Shown here piece after piece: positions 34,913-43,600 of a DNA stretch of 64,000 nt. Under the pieces are notes generated by a model that saw only the letters and a program-made list of their open reading frames with translations, made no database searches and had not been told where the DNA came from. Position 1 is the stretch's first letter. Each line of letters starts with the position of its first letter. Source of the stretch: Gloeobacter morelensis MG652769 (GTDB lineage: Bacteria > Cyanobacteriota > Cyanobacteriia > Gloeobacterales > Gloeobacteraceae); contig NZ_CP063845.1 in the NCBI RefSeq assembly GCF_021018745.1, forward strand, positions 3,410,001-3,474,000, given 5' to 3'. Both the position numbers and the translations under genes were made by a program.

Positions 34913-35341
34913 TCACGGCCACCAATCGCCGAGAATCTCCGCCAGCATGTAGGGGCATTGTTCCGGGAAAGCGTCGTCCGGTAGCTTCGTTTCCCGACCG
35001 GCATCCCGGCAGGCGCGGCGATAAGCTTTGTCGATCCATGCGGGGGTAAGCAACTGACGCAGACTCGGCATATCGTCGAGGGCGTCCTCGACGTTGCCCC
35101 GCTCCCGGACGATCGTCTCCTCCCAAGCAGTAGAGCGCTTCTCGGGCTGGTACTGCCATTTGAGCAGGTGGTGCAACATCAGTTTGAGGGAACTGATCAG
35201 TGCGCGCCGCTCCCGAGCAGCCAATTCCTCAATCTCCTCGCTTAAATGGTCAAGATCGAGTTCTGCAAGCCGACGCTGCCGCAGCAGTTCGGCCTGCCGG
35301 GTTGCCCAGGCGGCAAAGTCCTTCTCGTACAAGAAAGCCAC
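34913..35341 (-). CDS. DUF29 family protein
   Basis: 142 residues. LYEKDFAAWATRQAELLRQR and DLDHLSEEIEELAARERR, with the later LKLMLHHLLKWQYQPEKRS, are the standard DUF29 pattern. DUF29 proteins are very common in cyanobacteria, are mostly helical and have no known function. It lies 47 bases before mnmA on the same strand. Confidence 0.85.
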   Translation of the reverse strand: MAFLYEKDFAAWATRQAELLRQRRLAELDLDHLSEEIEELAARERRALISSLKLMLHHLLKWQYQPEKRSTAWEETIVRERGNVEDALDDMPSLRQLLTPAWIDKAYRRACRDAGRETKLPDDAFPEQCPYMLAEILGDWWP

Positions 35342-35388
35342 AGTTGCGCTCCACGCCTGAGACCATTGTGACAGGGCGAAGCCAAAAA

Positions 35389-36462
35389 TCAGCGCCTGCC
35401 GCTCGCCAGAATGATCCCGCCGCCCAGCACCCGTTCGCCCGCGTACCAGACGGCGGCCTGGCCGGGGGAGATGGCAAACTGGGGCGCGTCATCGAAGACA
35501 ATGCGCGCTCCGCGAGCGGGCAAAGGAATAATCGTCGCCTGCACGGGTTGGGAGCGGTAGCGCACCTGGACTTCGGCCTGGATGGGTGCCTCGGGTTCGG
35601 CCATCGAGACCCAGTTGACCTGACCCACCGTGCACTCGCAAGCCGTCGCCTCCTCGTGCGCTCCGACCACGACGCGGTTGTTGGCGGCGTCGACGGCGAC
35701 CACGTAGAGCGGGTAAGGGGCAGCGACCCCAAGACCCCGGCGCTGGCCGACGGTGTAGTGGTGGGCGCCGTCGTGTTCGCCCAGGATTTTGCCGCTGGTA
35801 TCGACGATCTCGCCGCGGCGGGTCTCGATGTGGGCATCGAGGAAGTTGCGCATCGAACCGGCCGCCTCCACCAGGCACAGATCCATGCTCTCGGGCTTGT
35901 GGGCGACGCTGAGGCCCAATTCGGCAGCCAGCGTGCGGGTCTGGTCCTTGGTCATTTCACCTAGAGGAAAGACGGCACTGGCCAGCTGCTCCTGGCTCAG
36001 GTCGTAGAGAAAGTAAGACTGATCTTTTGTGCGATCGACAGCACGCGCCAGCCAACGGCGACCCGACGGCTCATCGAAGCCCGTGCGGGCGTAGTGGCCG
36101 GTAGCCAGGGTGCCGATCCCCAGTTTGCAGCGGGCATACTCGAGCAATAGACCGAACTTGAGTTCTTTGTTGCAGCGCGAACACGGCAGCGGTGTGACTC
36201 CGCCCCGATAGCCTTCCACCAGAAAATCGACGATCGTCTCTTCGAACTGTTGACGGATATCGACGATGTGGTGGGGAATATCCAACTGTTCGCACACGCG
36301 CGCGGCGTCTTTCATGCCGTCCGAGCAGCACGAACCTTTGCCGCGCATCAACCAGAGGGTGACGCCGCAGACGCGGTAACCCTGCTTGCGCACGAGGGCA
36401 GCGGCTACGGAGCTATCGACACCTCCCGACAGGGCAGCGACAATCTTGGAACCGGAAGTCAT
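35389..36462 (-). CDS. mnmA: tRNA-specific 2-thiouridylase MnmA
   Basis: 357 residues. It makes s2U34 in tRNA-Lys, -Glu and -Gln. PP-loop [15 protein letters not shown] at the N terminus, thiolation Cys in [14 protein letters not shown] and [13 protein letters not shown], and the C-terminal beta-domain ([26 protein letters not shown]). The ATG at 36462 is preferred to a TTG three codons upstream because the PP-loop starts at residue 7. Confidence 0.94.
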   Translation of the reverse strand: MTSGSKIVAALSGGVDSSVAAALVRKQGYRVCGVTLWLMRGKGSCCSDGMKDAARVCEQLDIPHHIVDIRQQFEETIVDFLVEGYRGGVTPLPCSRCNKELKFGLLLEYARCKLGIGTLATGHYARTGFDEPSGRRWLARAVDRTKDQSYFLYDLSQEQLASAVFPLGEMTKDQTRTLAAELGLSVAHKPESMDLCLVEAAGSMRNFLDAHIETRRGEIVDTSGKILGEHDGAHHYTVGQRRGLGVAAPYPLYVVAVDAANNRVVVGAHEEATACECTVGQVNWVSMAEPEAPIQAEVQVRYRSQPVQATIIPLPARGARIVFDDAPQFAISPGQAAVWYAGERVLGGGIILASGRR

Positions 36463-36716
36463 GGATGTCAAAGCGGAGAATCAGACTCCAGTATGTCATT
36501 GCAGCAGTTGTTGTTGACTCTACTGGTGCGCGGATTTCTCCGTTCTCCAGATTCGAGATGAGGGTCAAAAACGACTCTCAGTCAAGCGGATGTCAGAAGC
36601 GCAAATCCCCTTCAGGCAAGCCTTTGGTCATACTCTGTCACCCCTTGAAAAATCTAGTAACGCGAGCGGAGACCTCAAATGCGTGTATTATGTATGGACA
36701 ACAATAAGGCAAGTCT

Positions 36717-37517
36717 ATGGAACCAGACAACATCTTCTGGGACGAAGATACAAAATCTCCATTCGAAGACCAGACCGAAGCGCAGTATTTAGAACATGAA
36801 GGGGCCAACGAGCCTTTCTCTTGGAGTGGCATAGACAGTCCAGATGACCTGTCGCGGGCATCCAACGTCAATCTCATGGATACAAATTTAGACGTATCTG
36901 TCTTTTCAGAGCAAGAAACAAGCGATAGTGAGAACGTTGTCTTCAGTCCCGAAATAGAAATCGCAAGCATGCCTGAAAAAGCAGGCCAGGAAAATGTCTT
37001 CGATGAATATCCACACTATTTTGAAAGTCAAGACACACTGGCTAGTGTGGGTACACCGCGAGGACCGGGCAGCCCTCCTGGCTTTACTGAAGCGCCGACT
37101 AAGTACACCGCTGAGGAGTGGTGTGAAGACCTTCATGAGGAGTACATGCAGGAGGAACATCAATCAAAGCCGTCCCGACAGCAACGGCAGGAAGAGCAAA
37201 ATGAAGACTTGCAAAGGGATGCCTTGATTGCAGTCAGCGGTGGCCTAGGTGCGGTAGTTGGTGCAACGAGTGGCAAAGTTATTGGTGGTGCTGCAGGGAC
37301 GGCGGGCGGGGCAATTTTTGCCGGGCCGGGAGGCAGCGCGATTGGAGCACAGTGGGGCAGCAAGGCTGGGGAAGCGGCGGGAAGTCTTTCCGGAGCGATT
37401 GTCGGCGGATACGCAGGTGGTGTGGCTTGGAACCTCTACGAAGATGCGAGGGATCTTATCAACCAATGCGAACAGACAGGTGAGCTTCCAGACTGGTTTC
37501 AAGAGGAAAAACGCTAG
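36717..37517 (+). CDS. glycine-zipper protein, toxin/bacteriocin-like candidate
   Basis: 266 residues. The first 160 are acidic and disordered (EPDNIFWDEDTKSPFEDQTE). Residues ~175-245 are a Gly/Ala zipper (VIGGAAGTAGGAIFAGPGGS and GSLSGAIVGGYAGGVAWNLY) of the kind seen in pore-forming or membrane-inserting domains. The end is acidic. GC and codon use differ from surrounding genes. A small membrane protein starts two bases after its stop. The pairing resembles effector/immunity modules, but no known toxin motif is present, so this stays a hypothesis. Confidence 0.6.
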   Translation: MEPDNIFWDEDTKSPFEDQTEAQYLEHEGANEPFSWSGIDSPDDLSRASNVNLMDTNLDVSVFSEQETSDSENVVFSPEIEIASMPEKAGQENVFDEYPHYFESQDTLASVGTPRGPGSPPGFTEAPTKYTAEEWCEDLHEEYMQEEHQSKPSRQQRQEEQNEDLQRDALIAVSGGLGAVVGATSGKVIGGAAGTAGGAIFAGPGGSAIGAQWGSKAGEAAGSLSGAIVGGYAGGVAWNLYEDARDLINQCEQTGELPDWFQEEKR

Positions 37518-37519
37518 TC

Positions 37520-37774
37520 ATGGAAGGCTTTTTTGCTATGGTTCCGGACCTCATTAAATCACTCGCAGCCGGGGCAATCGTTTTGTGCGCAGTTGAATTT
37601 ACCCGGCATCAATCTGGTAAGCAATCGAGCAAATTTGTGTCAGCAACATGGGGCTTGATGGCAGTTGTGGCCATTGTGTACAGCTACTGGCAGCGCCCTT
37701 TGGGCGCGGTCGTGTTTCTCAGTACCATGGTTTTATTTCTGGTTGTATCCTGGCCGCTGCTCAAAAAGTTGTGA
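37520..37774 (+). CDS. small three-helix membrane protein, immunity-like candidate
   Basis: 84 residues, almost all hydrophobic: LIKSLAAGAIVLCAVEFTRH, ATWGLMAVVAIVYSYW and LGAVVFLSTMVLFLVVSWPL. It begins two bases after the glycine-zipper gene and must be translated with it. Small membrane proteins often give immunity against membrane-active toxins. Nothing in its sequence identifies a family. Confidence 0.6.
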   Translation: MEGFFAMVPDLIKSLAAGAIVLCAVEFTRHQSGKQSSKFVSATWGLMAVVAIVYSYWQRPLGAVVFLSTMVLFLVVSWPLLKKL

Positions 37775-37784
37775 TTCTTGAGAG

Positions 37785-38513
37785 TCAGGTGACGCTAATC
37801 ATCACTTCGGCCTCGCCGGGTTTGTCCGCCGATCCAGCCGCTTCGCGGGTAACCAGAAGCTGTGAAACGACAGAACTATAAAGTCCCGGCGGCACCTCCA
37901 GGCGGGCGACGGCGGTGCCTTTGGCGTCGGTTTTGAACTCGCCGCAGGTGAGCGGTTCACCGTCGACGATTGCCCAGAGGTGGTAGGTCTGGCCGGGTGA
38001 TGAGGCGGGCAGGTTCTGGACGGCGACCAGGGCGGTGCGCCGGTCGAGGTCCATGACGATGCTGCCGGAGGCGGCGGTGGTGGCCCCGGTGCCCCGCAGC
38101 GCAAAAAGGCGGGTATTGGGCTGCTGCAGCAGCTGCACCAGATCGGCGGTGGTGGAGAGTTCCTGGCGCAAACGCAGGCTGTCGATGCCCAGGGCCAGCA
38201 CCAGCACCGCCGCCGCCGCGGCGGCGATGGGACGCCAGGGGACGACGGTCAACCCCCGGCGGGGGCGATCCGCCTGGGGCGGGGCGGCATCCATTGCGGC
38301 GAGGATGGCCGATTCGAGCCCGGCGGGGGGCTCGGCTGCAACGCCGTAAGGGAGCAAATCGCGCACACGGCGCAACCTTTCGACCTCGGCGGCGGCGGCG
38401 GGATCGCGGGCAATGAGCGACTGAACAGTGCTTGTCTGCTCGGGATTGAGCTGCTCGAGCACGTAATCAACCAGCAAAGCCTGGTGTTCTTCGGGCGGTT
38501 GTGGACCACTCAT
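37785..38513 (-). CDS. anti-sigma factor (RskA-type)
   Basis: 242 residues. N-terminal zinc-free anti-sigma domain (ALLVDYVLEQLNPEQTSTVQ), one membrane helix (IAAAAAAVLVLALGIDSL) and a C-terminal RskA domain (QNLPASSPGQTYHLWAIVDG). Such proteins hold an ECF sigma factor at the membrane. The gene lies directly upstream of no sigma factor: the adjacent gene on the same strand is an unrelated 127-residue protein. Its cognate sigma factor must be elsewhere. Confidence 0.85.
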   Translation of the reverse strand: MSGPQPPEEHQALLVDYVLEQLNPEQTSTVQSLIARDPAAAAEVERLRRVRDLLPYGVAAEPPAGLESAILAAMDAAPPQADRPRRGLTVVPWRPIAAAAAAVLVLALGIDSLRLRQELSTTADLVQLLQQPNTRLFALRGTGATTAASGSIVMDLDRRTALVAVQNLPASSPGQTYHLWAIVDGEPLTCGEFKTDAKGTAVARLEVPPGLYSSVVSQLLVTREAAGSADKPGEAEVMISVT

Positions 38514-38640
38514 GACAGGGGGCTACTCGCTAAGGGGATGCCCGTCGCCCGCCCGGTCCGCCACAGGGTGACGGCGGAAGCCGGGGCGTTTGCCGGAGTA
38601 TCTGTGCCCGGCGCGGCAAAACGGTTCAATGGACATGTAC

Positions 38641-39024
38641 TCATTCTGTACGCCCCGACCCGGAGGTTGGATCGTCCGTGGGCGGGACGCCCGGCGTCTC
38701 GCCGCGCCCTTTGCGGTAGACGGCGCACAGGCGGCTGGGGTGACTGATACGCGCTTTGAACATAAAGTTGGGCGGTACGTTGATGAGCACGTAGTCGCTG
38801 GAGTGAAAGTACGGCTCAAACGCGCGGGCCATGCCGTGGGGCGTCTCGAAGCTGTAGGGCACCGGCTGGAAGAGCAATTCGGTAAAAGCCACCGACGTGC
38901 AGTCGGCCGCCCGGCAAATCTGTTCGCAAAAAGCTTCACCGTGCAACAGGGTGAACAGGGTTTGCTTTGCTTCGGGAGCCAGTTCGAAGGTTCCGTCGAA
39001 GCGCATCGGGCGGATAGCGGCCAT
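38641..39024 (-). CDS. hypothetical protein
   Basis: 127 residues, MAAIRPMRFDGTFELAPEAK to RGRGETPGVPPTDD. Mixed alpha/beta with three cysteines in GEAFCEQICRAADCTSVAF. The C terminus is proline-rich and probably flexible. It is about 65 bases from the TrmH-type gene and 127 bases from the anti-sigma gene on the same strand. Not recognised. Confidence 0.5.
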   Translation of the reverse strand: MAAIRPMRFDGTFELAPEAKQTLFTLLHGEAFCEQICRAADCTSVAFTELLFQPVPYSFETPHGMARAFEPYFHSSDYVLINVPPNFMFKARISHPSRLCAVYRKGRGETPGVPPTDDPTSGSGRTE

Positions 39025-39089
39025 GAATGCTCGGGCACTGTTGGGCTGACGACACCGTTATCTTGCCATCGCACCACACCCCGAGCCAA

Positions 39090-39887
39090 TCAGTGCGAGG
39101 AGCCCCGGCGCTGACGGGCCGCTTCGAATAACAGCAGTGCGCCGCTGACAGCCACATTGAGCGATTCGACTCCGGGGGCGAGGGGAATGCCCACCCGCTC
39201 GGGGAGGCATCGGCGCAACGGCTCGCTGAGGCCCTGCCCTTCGCTGCCCAACACAAAGGCCGTGGGCCTACGCAGGTCGTATTCCCAGAGCAAACGGCCG
39301 GCCGCTGCGTCGGCGGCGAGCACCTGTACGCCCCGGCGCGCCAGATCCGCAACGCACACAGCCAAATCCGGGACACTCAGCGGCGGCGAGCGAAACCACA
39401 GCCCGGCGCTCGCGCGCAGCACCTTCGGATGATCCGAATCGACGCTGTCGGCGCTCAGCACCAGACCGTCGGCCCCCACCGCCGCGCAACTGCGCACCAG
39501 CGTGCCGACGTTGCCGGGATCTTGCAGCCGCTCACCCAGTACCAACAGCGAAACGTCGCGCTCCAGCAGCGGGCGCCAGGCGTCTGCGCGGCGGCGCACA
39601 GCGGCGACGACCCCGCTCGGATGAACGGTATCGGCAAGTGCTGCGATAACGGCGGGTGCGACCATCTCGTAGCGGCCGGCTCTACCACTCAGGACGGTAT
39701 GCAGTTGCGGGTGCTCCGCGCTCCAGATCGCCGTGGCGCAGACGACATCCAGATCCCATCCACCCTCCAGCGCTGCGGCCACCGGATGGGTTCCCTCCAC
39801 CAGAAACAACCCCTGCGCCTGGCGCTCCCTGGCCGAGTGCAGCTTTCGCAGTTGTTTGATGAGGGGATTTTGTAGGCTGGTGAGCAT
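39090..39887 (-). CDS. TrmH/SpoU-family RNA 2'-O-methyltransferase
   Basis: 265 residues. The SpoU trefoil-knot motifs are LQDPGNVGTLVRSCAAVGAD, FVLGSEGQGLSEPL and IPLAPGVESLNVAVSGALLL. An L30e-like substrate-binding domain precedes them (ERQAQGLFLVEGTHPVAAAL). The target is an RNA 2'-OH, probably in 23S rRNA, but RlmB and TrmH relatives are not separable by eye. The ATG at 39887 gives MLTSLQNPLIKQLRKLHSAR, the typical start. Confidence 0.88.
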   Translation of the reverse strand: MLTSLQNPLIKQLRKLHSARERQAQGLFLVEGTHPVAAALEGGWDLDVVCATAIWSAEHPQLHTVLSGRAGRYEMVAPAVIAALADTVHPSGVVAAVRRRADAWRPLLERDVSLLVLGERLQDPGNVGTLVRSCAAVGADGLVLSADSVDSDHPKVLRASAGLWFRSPPLSVPDLAVCVADLARRGVQVLAADAAAGRLLWEYDLRRPTAFVLGSEGQGLSEPLRRCLPERVGIPLAPGVESLNVAVSGALLLFEAARQRRGSSH

Positions 39888-39993
39888 CGAAGCGTTGGCC
39901 GGGGCGCTTCTACTGTACCGGGGGTACGAGCGCAAAAAGGCTGCCGAAGACGAAGATGGTGGAGCGGCCCGGCACCCTGGGCCAAGGAGACGC

Positions 39994-40632
39994 ATGCTCG
40001 AACGAGTCGTCGAGATCGTCGGGTCACTGGGCTATCTGGGCATTGCCGGGCTGATGTTCCTGGAGACCATCGTGCCCCCGATTCCTTCAGAGGCGATTTT
40101 GCCCCTGGCCGGTTTCGCAGTAGCGCGAGGGGAGTTGCACCTGGCTGGGGTAGTGGCGGCGGGGGCGGCGGGGGCGTTGCTGGGGGCGCTTCCCTGGTAC
40201 TATCTGGGCCGGCGGGTGGGCTTTGGGCGCCTCGGTAAATGGGCCGACCGCTACGGCCGCTGGTCCGGCCTCTCGGCAGCGGTTGTCGAACGGGCCAATT
40301 GTTGGTTTGCAAGGCGCGGTGCCCTAGCGGTCTTCGTCTGCCGGTTGGTTCCGGGAATTCGCACCTGGATATCGCTGCCGGCGGGGGCAGCCCGGATGCC
40401 CCTGGCGAAATTTGTCCTGTACTCGGGCACCGGCACGTTGCTGTGGACGGTGCTGCTGGTTTGGGCCGGGTACCTGTTAGGGAGCAATTACCTGCAGGTG
40501 GGGCAGTATCTGGGTCCCGCCGGCAATGCGGTGCTCATCGGGGTGTTCGCGGTGCTTGTCTGGCGGCTTGCGGGTGCTCGCATCATGGCACTGATGCGGC
40601 TTGCGGGCCGGTCTGCAAAACCTCGAAGTTGA
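39994..40632 (+). CDS. DedA family membrane protein (second copy)
   Basis: 212 residues with AAGGAGA seven bases before the ATG. FLETIVPPIPSEAILPLAGF, PWYYLGRRVGFGRLGKW and CRLVPGIRTWISLPAGAARM are the family motifs. It differs clearly from the DedA protein at 4084. Its last 50 bases overlap the 3' end of the convergent sugar-dehydrogenase gene. Confidence 0.9.
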   Translation: MLERVVEIVGSLGYLGIAGLMFLETIVPPIPSEAILPLAGFAVARGELHLAGVVAAGAAGALLGALPWYYLGRRVGFGRLGKWADRYGRWSGLSAAVVERANCWFARRGALAVFVCRLVPGIRTWISLPAGAARMPLAKFVLYSGTGTLLWTVLLVWAGYLLGSNYLQVGQYLGPAGNAVLIGVFAVLVWRLAGARIMALMRLAGRSAKPRS

Positions 40633-43600
40633 AGTAATCGAAGCGGAAGGTGGCGTCCGGTCCGTTGCCGGTGAAAGCCACAATGCCGGTGCGGGCGGTG
40701 GCGGAACCGGCAAAGAAAACCCCGGCAGCGGACGGCTGGAAGGTCTTCGCAAGCGCCACCGCTGGAGTCACATCCGAATTGAGCCGGTAGCCGGCGGCAA
40801 TTTTGCCGCTAGCCGGGTCACCGTGCAAAAACAGATCGAGCGTCTGGATGCTGGCCCACTCCAGACCCTTCACCTCACCAATCTTGGTGCTGATGCCGTT
40901 TTGCTCCTGGTTGAACAGCAAGCTCAGACCAGCCGTGCCGTTGTGGACGATCACCAGTCGCACATTGTTGTCCTGGTCGGGACCAAAAAACACCCCACCC
41001 TGCTGAAAAGCAGCGTTCAACTGCGTGAAAGGCCCCTGAAGACGGGTGGAGACGCTGAAGGCTTTGGTGGCGTCGACGGGGGTCTGCAGGACATTTTTGT
41101 GGGTGTTGGCTGAGAAGCCCCCTTTGGTGGCTGTCAACGCCAGTGTGCCCGTCGTGGTGTCGAGGTCGATGCGGCCGGGGTCGTACTGGTTGGCGGCATT
41201 GTTGGCTTGCACCGAGGCAAAGCCGGTGCCCTGCCCGGCTTTGTCCGCTACTGTTCCGGTGACCGCCGAGGCGAAGTCGAGGTGCAGTTGTGTGGGTGGC
41301 GGCGGTGGCGGCAGAACGTTCTCAAATGTGAAGTAATCGAAGCGGAAGGTGGCGTCCGGTCCGTTGCCGGTGAAAGCCACAATGCCGGTGCGGGCGGTGG
41401 CGGAACCGGCAAAGAAAACCCCGGCAGCGGACGGCTGGAAGGTCTTCGCAAGCGCCACCGCTGGAGTCACATCCGAATTGAGCCGGTAGCCGGCGGCAAT
41501 TTTGCCGCTAGCCGGGTCACCGTGCAAAAACAGATCGAGCGTCTGGATGCTGGCCCACTCCAGACCCTTCACCTCACCAATCTTGGTGCTGATGCCGTTT
41601 TGCTCCTGGTTGAACAGCAAGCTCAGACCAGCCGTGCCGTTGTGGACGATCACCAGTCGCACATTGTTGTCCTGGTCGGGACCAAAAAACACCCCACCCT
41701 GCTGAAAAGCAGCGTTCAACTGCGTGAAAGGCCCCTGAAGACGGGTGGAGACGCTGAAGGCTTTGGTGGCGTCGACGGGGGTCTGCAGGACATTTTTGTG
41801 GGTGTTGGCTGAGAAGCCCCCTTTGGTGGCTGTCAACGCCAGTGTGCCCGTCGTGGTGTCGAGGTCGATGCGGCCGGGGTCGTACTGGTTGGCGGCATTG
41901 TTGGCTTGCACCGAGGCAAAGCCGGTGCCCTGCCCGGCTTTGTCCGCTACTGTTCCGGTGACCGCCGAGGCGAAGTCGAGGTGCAGTTGTGTGGGTGGCG
42001 GCGGTGGCGGCAGAACGTTCTCAAATGTGAAGTAATCGAAGCGGAAGGTGGCGTCCGGTCCGTTGCCGGTGAAAGCCACAATGCCGGTGCGGGCGGTGGC
42101 GGAACCGGCAAAGAAAACCCCGGCAGCGGACGGCTGGAAGGTCTTCGCAAGCGCCACCGCTGGAGTCACATCCGAATTGAGCCGGTAGCCGGCGGCAATT
42201 TTGCCGCTAGCCGGGTCACCGTGCAAAAACAGATCGAGCGTCTGGATGCTGGCCCACTCCAGACCCTTCACCTCACCAATCTTGGTGCTGATGCCGTTTT
42301 GCTCCTGGTTGAACAGCAAGCTCAGACCAGCCGTGCCGTTGTGGACGATCACCAGTCGCACATTGTTGTCCTGGTCGGGACCAAAAAACACCCCACCCTG
42401 CTGAAAAGCAGCGTTCAACTGCGTGAAAGGCCCCTGAAGACGGGTGGAGACGCTGAAGGCTTTGGTGGCGTCGACGGGGGTCTGCAGGACATTTTTGTGG
42501 GTGTTGGCTGAGAAGCCCCCTTTGGTGGCTGTCAACGCCAGTGTGCCCGTCGTGGTGTCGAGGTCGATGCGGCCGGGGTCGTACTGGTTGGCGGCATTGT
42601 TGGCTTGCACCGAGGCAAAGCCGGTGCCCTGCCCGGCTTTGTCCGCTACTGTTCCGGTGACCGCCAAATCAAAATCAAGACGAAATTCCGTGAACTCGGT
42701 GCCGGCAGCATACAGGTTGACGCACTCACTGCCCTGCAGACCACCGCCGTCGGTGGCTGTCAAACACAGCTCCAGATACACCGGATCGCCGTCGTCTCCG
42801 TGTACCGGTGCGACAAAACTGCCGCTGGTGCCGGTGGTCGCAGGCATCGCATCGAAATGGACGTGCTGGTTGTGGCGGATGTAAAGCTCCCACTGCAGGC
42901 GGTCGCCTGCGAGGGTGCCCTCTTCGGGATCGCCGGCTTCACCGCTGAAGGCCAGGGTCTGACCGTCCTCGTAGGTCGAACCGTTGGCCGGGGAGAGAAT
43001 ACGCGCTACGGGAGGGCGGTTGCCTACCGTGATGTTCAGCGCAGCCGTCGCAGACGCACCCTGGCTGTCGGTCACCGTCAAAGTGACGCCGTAGGTGCCG
43101 TTGGCAGTATAGGTGTGCGAAGGGTTGGCGTCGGTGGAGGCGGTGCCGTCTCCAAATTGCCAGTTGTAGAGCAGCGGCTGGCCATCGGCGTCGGTGCTGC
43201 CGGTGCTGGAGAAGGCCGCTGTCAGTGGCGCCACGCCCGAGGTGGGGGTTGCACTCGCCTCGGCGATGGGTGGAGTATTGCCGCCGGCTACATAGCGAAT
43301 GCGACGGACCTCGGAGTTGTTGGAGCCATTGAAGATGACAAAGTAGAAATTGGTGTCGGGGCCTTCGATCAACTGCACAGGACCGCCCGCAGCGGACAGG
43401 TCGCTTGCAAAATTGTGCACCGTCGCCTGGCCGGCGGCATCGAAGGTCAAGTATTTGATCCAGTCGTTGTTGTAATCGCCGAAAAACAGCACCCCCTGGT
43501 ATGCGGTGGGGTAGGCGTTGCCCTGGTAAAAAGGCCCGGTGACAATTGCTGCCCCCTGGCCGTTGTGGGCGTAGGCGTATGCCGGTGGGTGCACCGCTCC

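Noticed and set aside
36483-36707. 80-residue frame upstream of the glycine-zipper gene
   Set aside because: No ribosome-binding site, no hydrophobic or conserved pattern; better read as leader or non-coding sequence.
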